A DNA stretch of 64,000 bases from Larimichthys crocea (lineage: Eukaryota; Chordata; Actinopteri; Sciaenidae). A program made the position numbers and the translations under genes. Below are positions 23,641-36,329 of this stretch, piece by piece; position 1 is the stretch's first letter, and every line of letters begins with the position of its first letter. The notes under the pieces were generated by a model. It was not told where the DNA came from and searched no databases. It saw only the letters and a list, made by a program, of their open reading frames with translations. The DNA lies in NCBI RefSeq assembly GCF_000972845.2, contig NC_040028.1, positions 19,992,210 to 20,056,209 of the forward strand, given 5' to 3'.

Positions 23641-25248
23641 TGACACGGAGCATGCGCTGTATCAACGCCAGCGTCGCTGTGTTATTGTAAATGATTATTG
23701 ATGAGGATGATTATTAAATGTTGCTCACCGTGCTGTGTCTCCTGAGCTGCTGCTCTGAATGAAGTCGAGCTAACAAAAGATGTGACAGATGGATGTTGTA
23801 AACAGCTGTGAGCATGCGCACTTGCTCCTCCTCCTCCTCCTCCTCCTCCTCCCGCAGCATCAGCACCTCCTCTCCTCCTCCCCTCACATCCGACGCCCAT
23901 TCACTGATTTGAACCGGATCTGACATCATTAAGTCTGTTTAATTTATCCATCCATCCATCATAAGGTAACTGAACAAAAATGTCAACAACTTTTCTTTTT
24001 TTTTTTTAATTAAACAATTTTTATTTAGAAAAAACAACATGGACAATAATAATAACAACAAACATCAAGATCAAGACATAAAATCTTTGGTTACAACGAC
24101 AATATTAGCACCGTGGTTAAAAGGAGAAATATACATGTTGTCATGCTCTGTGTCCTTGTCATCACAAAATAATAAATTACTGACGTGACTGCTGCAACAT
24201 TCGATACAATATACATTTATTTTGTGTTCCCCGTAAAACCTGGCAGCAAGACACGGTAAATGTAGCACAGTGAGGATGCCGTGGAACTTAATTTGGTTCT
24301 CTCACACCTGTAAGTATATATTTTATTACTATACGACTGCACATGTGCACAGACGGCGTCCGTGCAATGCTGCAGCTCAGTGTAATGTTTAATATCTTGG
24401 TTTTGGGAGTGGTTTTCACGGTTCAGGGGAATATGTTTGTTTGTTTGTTTGACCTTTGCACAAAAAAAACATGTTTCTTTACAACACTACACCCAGGAAC
24501 CAAACATTAAAACATAAAATTAATATTACATTCTTACACTTCTGAATCTCACTCACTGGGAGCAATTGTCAGTCAGCAACATATATCATGGGTGTGATTA
24601 TTAAATCTTGACCGTGCCCCACACACCTGACATACAGGTTACTCCCACGCTGTATTTTGCATTAGATTGTATAAAGTTCACCATTTTCCTGTCGTTCTCT
24701 CAGTTTTTTGTGGGTTACATGTGCTTCTACATGCCTGCTGTTATCAATGAAGAGACAAAAACTGTATTTATACAAAGGTATGCATGCAAAAATATAAATT
24801 TCCTAACAAAATGAATATGCCGTCATGTTTTATACTGCGTTTCACATTCTTCACCACATGGGGTAGCTGCCAGTTTCGAAGAGGTGCAGGGACCAAATTT
24901 GAGACCGTGTAACCATAATTCTTCTTCATGCGTTTGTGTACTGAATAATTTGATTTTATGGCACTCTTCTATATATAAAAAATCATCTGCAGCCATCTCT
25001 GAGGTGTGAATGTCTTTTTATACATTCTTCAAATCTGTAAAAGGAAACATCTTGTACATACAGACCGTCAGATTTTCTTTCAGATATTTGATCTTGTCCT
25101 CTCGTCTCTGCTGACAGGATCAATAGTTTGTTGACTTTACATTACAAATACTGCTCAGTCTAAGGTGGTTTATGGTGTTTTATATTATACAAAAATATGC
25201 TCCCACTTTGCTCTCACTGAAGCCTCTCTTTCCCTGGAGTTTGTGGTT

Positions 25249-27591
25249 TTACATCGGATATAACAAATACCCAGAAAAGGACGAGTGCACGTACTGCCCA
25301 GCATAAAGTCCTGCGGCCTGATCCGAGGGCATCTGAATATACACAGTGTCCCCAGGTTGCAGAGGTAATACTGCACTCCCTGATGCTTGATCTAGGAAAC
25401 CCTTTTTGTATTCGTCGTACGTATACATCACTGGCTCATTGTTCCTCATCAAAGCCACCCACACGTTAGCTCCTTTGCAATGAATGTGGTAGGCAAAGTA
25501 ATAAATGCCAGGCATGTCACACGTGAAGATTCCCGTCTCGTGGTTGTAGTTTTGGCGACCGTTGTACAAGAGCTTGTCAAAGACGACTGGAGCGCCCACA
25601 GGTGGAAATGGAGTTGTCATCACCGCGGTGAATGCCGGCATTTCCAACCCACTCGCACCCATTACTTCTGCCCCATTGCCTCCGTACTTGCCCTTCTTAC
25701 CATAGCCACCAGCCTTAACACCATCTAGTCCAGGGCCCATCACAGAGAGCACTCCAGCCATGTCGGGAGACAGACCACTTTCTCCTGGTTGACCTGGTGG
25801 TCCAGGAGGTCCTGGCTGACCTGGTTGCCCAGGTGGTCCTGATGGGCCAACTTTCCCTGGGGGTCCCATGGGACCAGTAATACCTGGATTCCCCTCACCT
25901 GCAATGCCTGGTGGACCAGGTGCACCGCTATCTCCTTTTGGCCCCATAAGACCAGGAGGCCCAAGTGGTCCTGCTGCACCATCCATTCCAGGTATTCCTT
26001 TAGGACCTTGAGGTCCAACTTCACCAGGTAATCCATTTTGTCCTTTTGGCCCAGTAAGTCCTGAAGGACCAGGTGGACCAGGCAGACCTTTATGCCCACT
26101 GTCTCCTTTGGCACCAATTGGTCCTGATGGACCTCTTGGTCCTGGGTCTCCACGCGCTCCAGGCAGACCATCTTTACCAGGCATCCCAGAAGGACCAGGA
26201 TCACCCTGAACTCCATCAAGCCCTTTAGATCCTCCTTCTCCACAGTCTCCTTTAGGACCAGGTGCACCTAAACCTCCTGGGGTTCCCATAGGCCCTGGAG
26301 GACCCGGTGGACCATTTGGTCCAGGGGGTCCGAGCATACCAGGCAGTCCACCATGGCCCTTATCTCCTTTTGGTCCAGGAGGTCCAGGTGGTCCACCCAT
26401 ACCTTTATCACCCTTTGTTCCGGGGTGTCCTGGTTTACCAAATCCAGGGAGTCCTGGCTTTCCTGGCAAACCTGGTGGTCCCGGATGACCTTTCCCTCCT
26501 GGCATGCCTGGCTCTCCTGGCAGGCCATTTGGACCTGGTTTTCCTTGACCAGGTACACCTGGTGGACCAGGCTGTCCTCCTTCACCGGCTGGGCCAGCTG
26601 GTCCTTGCTCTCCAGGATGTCCTTTCCCTCCTGGTGGTCCTTGAGGGCCTGGTGCCCCATTTAACCCAGGTTTTCCAAAACCAGGCAGCCCTTTTGGGCC
26701 AGCAGGTCCTGGTAGCCCTGGGAGCCCTTTGTGGCCAGGTTGTCCTGGCTGGCCCATCCCCTTGTCTCCTTTGGGTCCTGGCAATCCTGGAAGTCCTGGC
26801 AGACCTTTGTGACCTGGCTCTCCTTTAGGTCCTGGTTGGCCTGGTAATCCCTGTACCCCTGGTTTGCCTATTCCTGGTAGTCCTGGTGGTCCTGGGGGAC
26901 CCTGAGGACCTGGCTGTCCCACTGGTCCTTCTTCACCCCTAGGACCCATTTCTCCTTGTGGTCCAGTCTCACCATTTCCTCCTGGCTTGCCTGGCAGTCC
27001 TGGCAAACCTGGTTTGCCTACTCCCGGCCCTCCTATTGGACCAGGGGGTCCTGGTCGTCCTGCAGGTCCTGGTTGTCCATTACCTGGAGGTCCAGGAGGA
27101 CCTTGAGGTCCCTCTGGCCCAGGTGGTCCAGCTGGGCCTGGCTCTCCTTGGGGAATTCCCTCAGCACCACTAGGAACTGTCTGACCTGTAAGAAATTAGA
27201 TAAATATTCAACCAGAGATTATTCATTTCAAAATACACGAACAAGATCTCGATGGTTAGTGTTTGTTGAAAATGTTCTCACCTTTGTCTTGGCCACCGTT
27301 ATAGCCGCCCCCTTTACGAGCATTGTCTTTGCCCTTGTGCATGGGTATCTGGGGTAGCTCCTTCCTGTAGTGGGGATATTGCATATAGGGCACTTCTTTT
27401 CCAAGGTACTGTTGTTGTTGTTGTTGTTGTTGAGGAAAGCCTTCTTTGCCCATTCCCATGTGCTGGAGGTGCTGCATCGGCTGGTACGGCTGAGGGTGTT
27501 GCTTGTGTCCATAGTATGCCCCACGACTCACATAAGTAAGTACAAGAAGCTGCAGCAGTGTCAGAAGGAGGTGGGCAGGGAGGGGAGGCAT
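25249..27591 (-). CDS. col8a1: Collagen type VIII alpha-1 chain, complete coding region in two exons
   Basis: Short-chain, network-forming extracellular collagen of basement-membrane-like matrices (Descemet's membrane and vessel wall in other vertebrates). The coding exons are 27282-27600 (ATG at 27591-27589, just after a tccttccatgcag acceptor; donor AAAG|gtgag) and 25249-27185 (acceptor ttacag; TAA at 25249). The joined frame gives about 748 residues, against 744 in human. Residues 1-24 are a hydrophobic signal peptide (core [14 protein letters not shown]). Residues 25-116 are the NC2 region, with an eight-glutamine run at about 54-61. About 117-574 are Gly-X-Y triplets with short imperfections. 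About 619-748 are a C1q-like NC1 trimerisation domain ending [14 protein letters not shown], as in COL8A1 from other vertebrates. An upstream in-frame ATG was not used because it lies before the splice acceptor. A frame-broken inverted copy lies at 6757-9111. The a or b teleost paralogue cannot be decided here. Confidence 0.95.
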
Positions 27592-28387
27592 GGCCAAGGC
27601 CTGCATGGAAGGAAGAGAAGACAAGACATGAGGGAGGGCTTCATCTCAAATCAAACAGATCTGTGGTAGCAGATTAGCATTTCTTGAAATATCATGAACC
27701 TCCAAGTCAAGTGGACAACCTTGTTTGCAAAATGCAGGCAATGTAAGGTCACACTCTGTCTCCCTCTGCCGGATATACGTGGAACTACATGATATGTATT
27801 ATCAGAGATGAGTTTAGAAAAGAGAGTCAACTTCTGTATCAGTGTCACGTGGGTTTAACCACTGCTGCTCTCCTTTACGAGACTAGCAGCAGGTTCGTAT
27901 ATTATCTTATCCTCTCTTCCAAACATTCTAACACTGAAATGACATTTTCCAGACAGACAGATCAGGAGAAAATTAAACTGACAATCTGCTTTCATCCATC
28001 TACACATTCACAACACTTCCAAACTAGGTTTGAGGCTCAGAAGTGAGGAGACGACATCCACTTAGAAGATTAAGATGGTGCGTTATCTTTAGTGATACTG
28101 TCAACGGCAGACTATCAGAGAGTCATTATTTTTTTTTTCTTCTCCTGTGATCTTGAACAATTATCACAGTATTCAGTAAATCAGAATCAGATTTATTGCC
28201 ACGGAGGAATTTGACTTGGTGTAATTGCTGCAAAATAAACATTAAGTAAAAAATATAAGGAAGATTTAAAAAATCAAATATTAAGTAAATAAATAATAAA
28301 ATACACAATATGTTTTAAAATAAAAATAGCAGTTAAATGTGACTTTAGACACTATGAATCATTATAGAGCATCTTAGTGTGTACTGT

Positions 28388-28397
28388 NNNNNNNNNN
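28388..28397. other. Assembly gap (10 N)
   Basis: Ten N. The matching left-arm stretch (about 5800-6000) holds more sequence, so bases are probably missing here. Confidence 0.99.
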
Positions 28398-30154
28398 GAA
28401 TATTATAAATGTGCAGATATATACCATGATGAGGTAGTCCAAAATAAATAAATCAAACAGCATCATCTGCAGAAAAACCTGTGAACAATATTTATTAAAC
28501 AGAATTGTTAATGTTTGTTACTTTGTCAGACTTAACCGTTCTTGAATATTTCTGTTAAGAAAAAGGTAAACAATAAACATAAATAGCTACAAGCAACAAA
28601 TAATAGTTTCTGATAAACAAATATGTTTCTGTGACAATATAATGAAGAGTAGTTTTCTTTTGTTGACTTGTGATCTATTGATTGGACTGCTTTTATTATA
28701 TTTTGGTGATTTTTAAGTTACTGCTAAAAAGATTGTTCTTAGTTAAAATGGCTGTAAATTTCATTGTTGCTTAAAACTATTTAAACTTTACATTAAAAAT
28801 AGAAACATTTAAACAAAGTGGCCAAAAAACAACTTGTCACTCACTAAAATTATCCACAAGAGGGAGCCACATGAAACGTCACACAGAATCCATACTGTGT
28901 TTTACTGTGTAACATATTCTTACTTTAAATTCTTTAATTAAATACTAATCATGATTAAATCGGCCCCAACAAAGAATTTCAATCCTGTGTCTAGAACATA
29001 TAATGATATGTACATTTGTATGGACATGCATTCATTGCACTCAAAATCTTTTTACAAGTGTGTGAAGTATTTCTGCCGCTCCTAGTAATTTCACTAACAT
29101 TCACACCGATCCTGCAGGTATTAATACGAGCTTTCTTGGCGTACCTGCGTTGCTGCAATATATTAATTCAGACACATAAAAAGCAATAAAAGTTCTTATT
29201 AACGACACAAAAAGTTGAGTAAGGAGTGAGTGAGAAATATCTACAGCTGCCTACACATGCCTGTCAGAAGTACATCCATAAACAGTTAACACATTAACAC
29301 ATGCTGAGGAAGAACCAGTCTGATCCAACAAGTACATTGTTGAACCAACAGAGTTTCGGTCCAGTTCTGCAGTTCAGACCGTCTATTTATGAGCTTTCTG
29401 CGTTAAATGGTCAGTAACAGAGCGCGGCAAAAAGGGTTTTCTTTGGCTCCACCAAGCCATGAATGAACGCTCCTCTGAGTGTCATTCAGTCCACCCGCCC
29501 CGTCCAGGTTCAACATCAATCCCAGTCCCAATTTTTTATTACAACTCATCTCATCTTTCTCCAGATCACATCCTAAACCACATCCTCAGTGTCCGTTCCA
29601 TCACTTCCATCTCTTCTGGATCTTTTCCGCCCTTTGACCCTTTCTCAGTCGGCTGGTGATTTTGACACGGCCGTGCCACTGTCTCTGCGATGAGTGCCGG
29701 CCTTTGAAAGAAGCTCATCTGGTTTCCACGGCGACAGAAGCCAGACATGCCAAAGAGTCCAGAGGAATGCCATTTAGTTTTCCCAACTAAGAGCCAGGGA
29801 CCTATTTTTGCCCACTGAGTGGAAGCTGTGGTCTGTTCCAAGTCTCCTAATCAATGATACAAATACACTGAAGTGAAAAGGTCGCCTTAAGGTTCCCAGG
29901 CTGCTCAAATAGAAACATACTGAGATACTAATGAGATAAAAATGGACCAAATTCAAAGAATATTGCAAGAAAAAAGGCCCAAAGACACAAGAAAATATAA
30001 GTACTGTAAGCTGTCGTGTACAAATGAAAGACCTCTAAGCGGTGGGAGCTGACTTTTAGGGGTTAGAAGAACGAGGTGCATTGATCCTGAAGAATTCAGA
30101 CAAATACTGAGTCAAGAAATCCAACAAAAGTGTTTAAAAACTTTCACCCACTAT

Positions 30155-30372
30155 CTCAGGGGTTCCCAAACTTTTCAGCCCCACAACCCTCAAAAAACAA
30201 CGATACCAGTGATTTGTGACTTTTTTATGTTTTGTTACAATTATGGCTAAAATATGCCATTTTAAAAGTTTTTAACATTTTATTTGATTTCTGAAAATCA
30301 TCCTGCGACCCACCCTTGCTTCCTCGTGACCCCCCCAGGCGGTCCCGACCTCACTTTGGGAACCAGCGCTTC
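30155..30372. mobile_element. hAT-type MITE
   Basis: It begins caggggttcccaaactttt and ends cactttgggaaccagcgctt, an imperfect terminal inverted repeat typical of non-autonomous hAT elements. No coding capacity. A copy at 3949-4156 shows it predates the duplication. Confidence 0.6.
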
Positions 30373-30778
30373 AGTAGTTCCAGCAACAGAAACGCCTTTA
30401 GAGCATGTACACTTATCTCTTAAAAAGATGGTGCCAATATTAAGAGTTATGAAACTTTGATTTGTGTTTACACATTTGACCAACTTTATTTTCATCATAA
30501 TTTAAGTCATAGGCTGAAAAATGATCAAACAATCTAAAAATATTGAATCAAAAACATGATTAACTAATGATGGCGACACATTTTAACCTCACAAATACTC
30601 ACTGATGTTTCCATTTGGAGAAATAAGATGACAAACTCTGTGTTTGACTTGAGAAGACCAGGTGAGTGATATCAGCGTCATATAATGTGCACAGTTCCTC
30701 TGTTATAACCACAAATACATGAAAAGGTTTAAGAGAATAAGTGTGACGGCTTTACTACCTCTTAGGAACGTCCCAGCT

Positions 30779-30806
30779 CAGTGTGTGTGTGTGTGTGTGT
30801 GTGTGT
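30779..30806. repeat. GT microsatellite
   Basis: About 14 GT units. Confidence 0.95.
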
Positions 30807-31476
30807 TTTTAAAGGGTTGGAAATATTCTGACAAAACTTGCAACTTACAGATCAGAGGGACCGTACAACGAGGGGTCTGTTCAGTGTCACGTAACAACAC
30901 TGTGACGTTGTCATGGCGACCACGGAGCGATGGAAACACCTCCTGTCTTTACCTGGTGTGCTTCGCTCAGACACATTATTCTGCACGAGTGTTGCCTCCA
31001 GAGGACGGCCACACTCAGACCCTGACATAAACATTAACCAGCAGTTTCCACGTTTTACCGGATCAAACGGACAGAGAGAAAAAGTGACTATAGAGAAGTC
31101 TTTTATACCAAAAAAAAACACTGGTGTCATCTCTCCATCTGCGTACGGATGTCAGACATGAAGTCGCATATAAATGTGCCACAGCTGTGAGAAGCCGTGA
31201 TGGCGTGAGTCAACGTGTTTTCTCACATTTGTAAGATTTACAGGTTAAAGTTTTCTCGCGCTGGCGTGAAACAATTTGGCTCCGTGATGATGACGACTCT
31301 CCGACATGCAGACATTTGTAACAGGCATTAAACGGGAACATCGGCGACCGCGGTCCACCGTGTTTTCATGCCAGGCAGATGTCACCCGGGTGTCGTTCGG
31401 TTTAACACATCGACACGCTCAGTGGACACGCAACAAACAGTTTCTGAAGAGAAGGTCTCTTCTATAAATCGCTTGT

Positions 31477-31680
31477 TTGTATAAGTGTACTGTATTGTTG
31501 ACGTGCCAACTGAGGTTGTCCGGTCATCTGATTAGGATGCACCCTAGGTGCCTTCCTTTGGAGGGCACGTCCAACCGGAGAAGACCCAGAACCTGCTGGA
31601 AGGACTACATAGCCCATCTAGCCTGGGAACGCCTCCTGATCCTCCAGGAGGAGCTGGAATGAGTTGCTAAGGCGTAAGGA
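31477..31680 (+). mobile_element. Non-LTR retrotransposon ORF tail
   Basis: The plus-strand frame reads LRLSGHLIRMHPRCLPLEGT, then RRRPRTCWKDYIAHLAWERL and LQEELE. This matches the repeated tail seen in many teleost reverse-transcriptase ORFs (GH-RMP...GRPRTRWRDYISRLAWERL type). It is truncated at the 5' side. The following 31770-31890 includes the common word gttgttgagatatttcagtc. Confidence 0.65.
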
Positions 31681-32459
31681 CCCAACCGATAACCCAACCC
31701 AACCTGAATCACCCGATATTTCCAACGCCAACCATGCCAGTGATTCATTCATTGATTCATTCTCCCCTGGACAATTGTCTGTACAAACTTTCAACAACAA
31801 TCCGTCCAAAAGTTGTTGAGATATTTCAGTCTGGACAGAAAAGGTGAGTCAACAGACCAACGTTAGTCACTAGAGAGAGGGGGGAGCACACCTGAGTGTG
31901 GCTCAGCTCATCTATAACCACAACTACGAACGCTAAAATTGAACCCAACACGTTAACCACGCCCAGTGGGGGAGCATGGAGGTACAAATATCTGTGACTC
32001 CGTCACTAATTTTTCAACATCTGCTGCCAGAGTCGTGTGTGGCTGGTCATACACCACTGAGCTCTCAGCATGTCTTGCCCGGCCCAGACAGTCTCAAAAA
32101 TAATCAGTTGTCTAACATTGTACGTTAACGTGTGTGCACGTATGTGTGTGTGTGTGCCTTCTGTTTCCCCTGGACTTCTTCCAGATGTCTATCTTTCTTG
32201 ACATTTTACATAAACAAAACACAAATTGACCATCAGGTGCGCGAGGACTCATGGGCATCGTGTGTCTTTAAGATGTTGTTTTTTTGCTGAGTCAACCTTC
32301 GTCCATCCGAGGAAGCCGAGGTGTCGGCTACCTGCGGTTTACACGAGCTGCAATCTGCAGAATTTCATTAAAACCGGAGCAGCTGTGCAGCCTGAACAGA
32401 TGTGTTAGGAAAGAATGAAGCCATCAAACTTACAGCGTGTTAAAAAATTAACCCCGGCT

Positions 32460-33190
32460 TCCTTAGATACACCCTAAAAAAATGTTCTTGGTAAGTTTTC
32501 TGGAACACTTTGAGTTCTCTGGAGAGAAATAGAGTTGATGAGAGTTTAATAATCTCATTCCTATTATGAAGAGAAATTACAGCGGCCATGAAAGGCCCCA
32601 AGAAAAAAGGTCTTAAAGCCGGGGTTTCGTTTCTACGTGGGCTACTGTGGAAATAAATAAATATCAAACCTTAAATTAATCATTTACACTAAATTCTGTG
32701 AAGAACTTGATAATAAATTGTTCTTTGAAGAACCAATATGTAAAAAGTTCCTTGCAGAACTACTACTACTAGTACTACTAGCCTACATCCTTAAAAATAA
32801 AGGTTCAAGTTGTTGATGCCATAGAGGAACTTTTTTCAGTTCTGCAAGGAACCTTTTACCTATTAGGTCTTCAAAAGAACCAGTTGCTGCAGGGCCAACT
32901 TATATAACCAGTAATCAGTATAACAAAGGACATTTCAAAAGGAAGAAAGATTATTAAACATAAAAAGGTTCTTCAAAGCAAAAGCTCTGCAATTGTGACT
33001 TAAAGAACTCTTTTTTTTTTGGCATTCCAAAGAACCTTGAACGGCACAAAAAGGTTCTCCAGAGAACTTATCAAGAGCTAGTTTTTCTAGGAGTAAACTA
33101 AAAACTAAAGAGTTCTTCATGGTGATGCCATATGGGAACTGTTTTCATCGGTTCTTCAAAGTTCATCCCAGAATTTAGTGTAAATAATAT
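32460..33190. repeat. AAGAACC/GGTTCTT-rich interspersed repeat
   Basis: The words ggttcttcaaag, aagaaccaatatg, aaggttctccagagaac and caaagaaccttgaac recur in both orientations, giving many small inverted repeats. A similar stretch is at about 780-1740 in the left arm. It looks like an old non-autonomous DNA element. No coding potential. Confidence 0.5.
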
Positions 33191-34391
33191 TTGTCCTCAA
33201 GTTCATTCAAGGTGCAATATATAATCATTTGAATTTGTTTATGTATTTATTTTTACAACTTTTTTCCCCCATCTTCAATTCTCCAAAGAAGGCGGGCACA
33301 CTAAATTAATTAGGTAGTTTCAGAACTGATGGAGGAATCTATTTTGAAAACAGGCTCATGAGAAAGTCTTTAAATGCTTTTTAAATTGCTTATTTATCGT
33401 TTATCGTGTTTTCTGTGGCATCAGCACTCCTATAGTGATAAAAACACCATTACAACTGAACTCTGAAGGGAAGCTTCGCTTTAGTTTCAAGAGTCAAAGA
33501 GAAATTAATGAATTATTCATTCATCTATTTCCGTAAGAAAAGCTGAGATGTTGTTATCTTTGTGGGGAAGTTGGTGTAATTTGCATCTGACACTCAAAAC
33601 AAAAGAGACAGACAGAGATGGAAACACAGTGACAGAGCTGAGCTGACGGGACAGGACAGACGAGCTCACACACTTTTTCATGCATCAGACTAAAATGGAA
33701 ACGTCAGCCGTGCGTCTCCAGACACATCTGTCTCTCCTCTCTGTCTCTCGTCTCAGTGTGTGAACAGAGCGTCTTCTTCTTCTTCACTTCCCTCTCTGCC
33801 TCATTTCTTTGGCCTTTTGAAACTTTCGGAAACATCCCGGTTCACTGACCTGAAGCCACTCGGCGACCTTGCAGACTGCTGTGGGGGTCAGAAGGCGAGA
33901 CCGTGTGTCTCTTTAGACCACCTTGCTAATGGGAGCAGGGGAAGATGTGAGAGGACAGAGTGTATTAACCACATTCTGTGCAAAGATTTGCACAACATGC
34001 TTGTGCTTTGAGTTTGTGCACCTAAACTACTCTCTCATTTGGCTAAATGATGTCTTTAAGTCTCTCCTTCTGCTTCTAACAGGCAGCCTGACCAAAAGTT
34101 AGTGTTTAAATCCCACTGAACATGTTTGGAAAACCACTCTGCTTTCCTCCCTGCACCGCAAACCATTTACAAATTCAGCCTTAAGCCAGCAGCTCTCTCT
34201 CTCGGCACTCAATCTTGGTAGAAGTGCCGTGACGTTTTGTGGTTTCTCAGAAAAAAAAAGAAAGAAGGGGGGAAACATTTGCAGCTCCACGGCTCCCTGA
34301 ACGCAGCGTTTTTATCACAAAGCACACCTCGTAAAATTAACACCTCTTCAACTTGTGCTGCATATGTCCTCGTTCAAACAATACAGCTTCT

Positions 34392-34433
<42 letters not shown>
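34392..34433. repeat. CA microsatellite
   Basis: About 20 uninterrupted CA units. Confidence 0.97.
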
Positions 34434-34435
<2 letters not shown>

Positions 34436-34568
34436 ACATCTGTGCAGCTAAATGACCAAAGTGTTTTCTTTTATTCGTGGTTTTCATTAGGTCCCTTTGT
34501 CCCTGTGCATTCCTGAAGTTTGCTGAATAATGTGTACACGAGGGTGCAATGTTGTGTGCACAGTACAC

Positions 34569-34574
34569 TCACAC

Positions 34575-34616
<42 letters not shown>
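34569..34616. repeat. CA microsatellite
   Basis: About 24 CA units with one CG interruption near 34578. Confidence 0.97.
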
Positions 34617-34618
<2 letters not shown>

Positions 34619-35423
34619 CACTTGTGCGCAGGCTCGGCTATATTTAAGGGTCTTCTGTAGCACCTTTCACACTCTGAGGTCAGCCCAGGGCCCATAGATA
34701 GATAGATACTGTTCAGGCATCCAGTAGCAGCATGCAAACGTACATTAAATGAACCTGAATTTAAATTCAAATCTACAATATTGAACATCTGCAGAGAAGT
34801 TAGACTTTTGCACGGAAATGTGCAGAGAAATTAAATAAAACATATAACACCTGTACAAATAGAAAACTATAAATAAAAACGTTTATTTCTATGAAGCAGA
34901 ACTACAAATGGGAATAAAGGACTATGTGCAATTAAATGAGGCTGTAGACGGATGAGTGGAAGTCACAGCATGCAGCAGAGGTCGTGCAAACAGAGACAGA
35001 TTCTGTCCTTTGTCTGTCGTCCCTCCTGCCATGACTGAGATCTGCTGTAGGGCTGATGTTCAGAGGGGACGAAGGAGTTCTTACATTGATTTTATACCAC
35101 GATGCAATGCAAAAGATCGATAAGGAAAAGATGAAACTGTCTGAAATAATGAGAAAGGATGAATCTGTAAGTGCTTGAATGAAGAAAGAGAGAAAGTGAG
35201 GAGCACTGAAGCTCTTTAAAAACTTATTTAACACATTGTAATATGTGTTACACACAGGTCTCTGAATATAGAGCACACAGAGCAGAGCACATAACATGAA
35301 GAATCAGGAGGGGAGAATGGCAGATCTTTGATTTCTGAATCGAAATGGATCAAAATATTTCCCCTCTACACTGTTTTCGTTCATAGTCGTGCAGCTAAAG
35401 AAACTGTGGTGTCCGTAAAAAAC

Positions 35424-35505
35424 TAACACCGACCTTACGAGCCACCACGTCTATTCCTCAGCTTTAACACCGACCTTACGAGCCACCACGTCTATTCCTC
35501 AGCTT
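35424..35505. repeat. 41-bp perfect tandem duplication
   Basis: The unit starting taacaccgaccttacgagcc occurs at 35424 and again at 35465 with no visible difference. Confidence 0.95.
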
Positions 35506-35729
35506 CTACGCTCCCTCTGGATATCAGATCTGATGATCATGAAGACTTCTGAATTTAAGAGTCACGGTGACGGACAAGTCAACTCACCGATGAGTGATAT
35601 CAGAGGAAGAGCATCAAACAGACTCAGACCGCTCAGAGAAAAGAAAACGGTGTTTGCTCTACAGTCTCTTCTCACCAAACTGCTGCTCTTGCCCCCATCA
35701 CACACATCTGACAGTTTGGCTTCAGCTTT

Positions 35730-35731
<2 letters not shown>

Positions 35732-35774
<43 letters not shown>
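35732..35774. repeat. CA microsatellite
   Basis: About 21 CA units. Confidence 0.97.
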
Positions 35775-35776
<2 letters not shown>

Positions 35777-35959
35777 GACTAACTAGTGATGCAAGAAAAG
35801 AGAGCTTGACTTCAGGAGGATGACGTGCAGAAATGATGCTACCTCTGTGTCCATATTTAAGAGGCCTTTCGGGTCTCCTAGCAACCCAAAACAGCTATCA
35901 AAGACATTTAATTAACGTATTTTGTTCTGTTTAAAGCTTTCTAAGCTGAAGTTTGATAT

Positions 35960-36049
35960 GTGTGAAACAAAAATGTTAAAATAAACCATCAAATTTAAAA
36001 CAGTGTGTGAAACAAAAATGTTAAAATAAACCATCAAATTTAAAACAGT
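35960..36049. repeat. 45-bp tandem duplication
   Basis: The unit starting gtgtgaaacaaaaatgttaa occurs at 35960 and 36005. Confidence 0.95.
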
Positions 36050-36205
36050 TATACATTTTCACCATGTTTTCTTGCCAACAATGAAGGAAAACTTTACTTT
36101 TATCACGGAGCAACACTGGAAACTGTCCAACAATTCGTTTGTGGCAATAAAACATCTTTCATACAGACGTAGGAGAAAATACGGTGAGAAAAGGACAGGG
36201 CTTAC

Positions 36206-36308
36206 CTTTTTGTGAGCGGCCGTTTATGGGGAAATAATCACTGCCCTCAGACCAGCAGACAGAATAGCAGGCAGACAGACAGAGGGAACCCTGGGATATG
36301 TGCTCATA
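36206..36308 (-). other. col8a1: Possible non-coding first exon of col8a1
   Basis: On the minus strand the text ccgctcacaaaaag is followed by gtaagccc, a strong donor site at 36205. A TATA-like gatataag lies about 30 bp upstream of the proposed start. COL8A1 in other vertebrates has non-coding 5' exons, and the coding exon here begins with an acceptor, so an upstream exon must exist. No transcript evidence is available. Confidence 0.35.
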
Positions 36309-36329
36309 ACAGACGCACACCTTGTGGAC

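Larger units (their letters stand above)
23187..25248. other. Interval between jagn1 and col8a1: jagn1 promoter side and col8a1 3' UTR
   Basis: It contains a CA microsatellite (23334-23362), a tRNA-like teleost repeat (23515-23640), a TCC-repeat pyrimidine tract (about 23824-23853) and the probable col8a1 3' UTR, with TTTATT signals on the plus strand near 24021 and 24215. No further exon is supported. Confidence 0.6.
17820..34031. repeat. Right arm of the large inverted duplication (clean copy)
   Basis: This arm carries intact jagn1 and col8a1. Relative to the left arm it has extra insertions at 17860-18305 (hAT) and 19615-20430 (terminal-inverted-repeat element with the N gap), and a longer jagn1 intron minisatellite. 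Similarity to the left arm stops at the left window edge, equivalent to about 34031. Sequence beyond that point has no counterpart in the window. Confidence 0.9.
27601..36205 (-). other. Probable first intron of col8a1 with repeats
   Basis: If the non-coding exon at 36206 is right, this stretch is its intron. It contains a 10-N gap (28388-28397), a LINE-type 3' tail (about 28175-28300), a hAT-type MITE, a LINE ORF tail, an AAGAACC-rich repeat and several CA/GT tracts. No coding exon was recognised. Confidence 0.4.

Noticed and set aside
26307..27357. Plus-strand ORFs opposite col8a1
   Set aside because: They are antisense shadows of the Gly-X-Y coding sequence with no independent domain.
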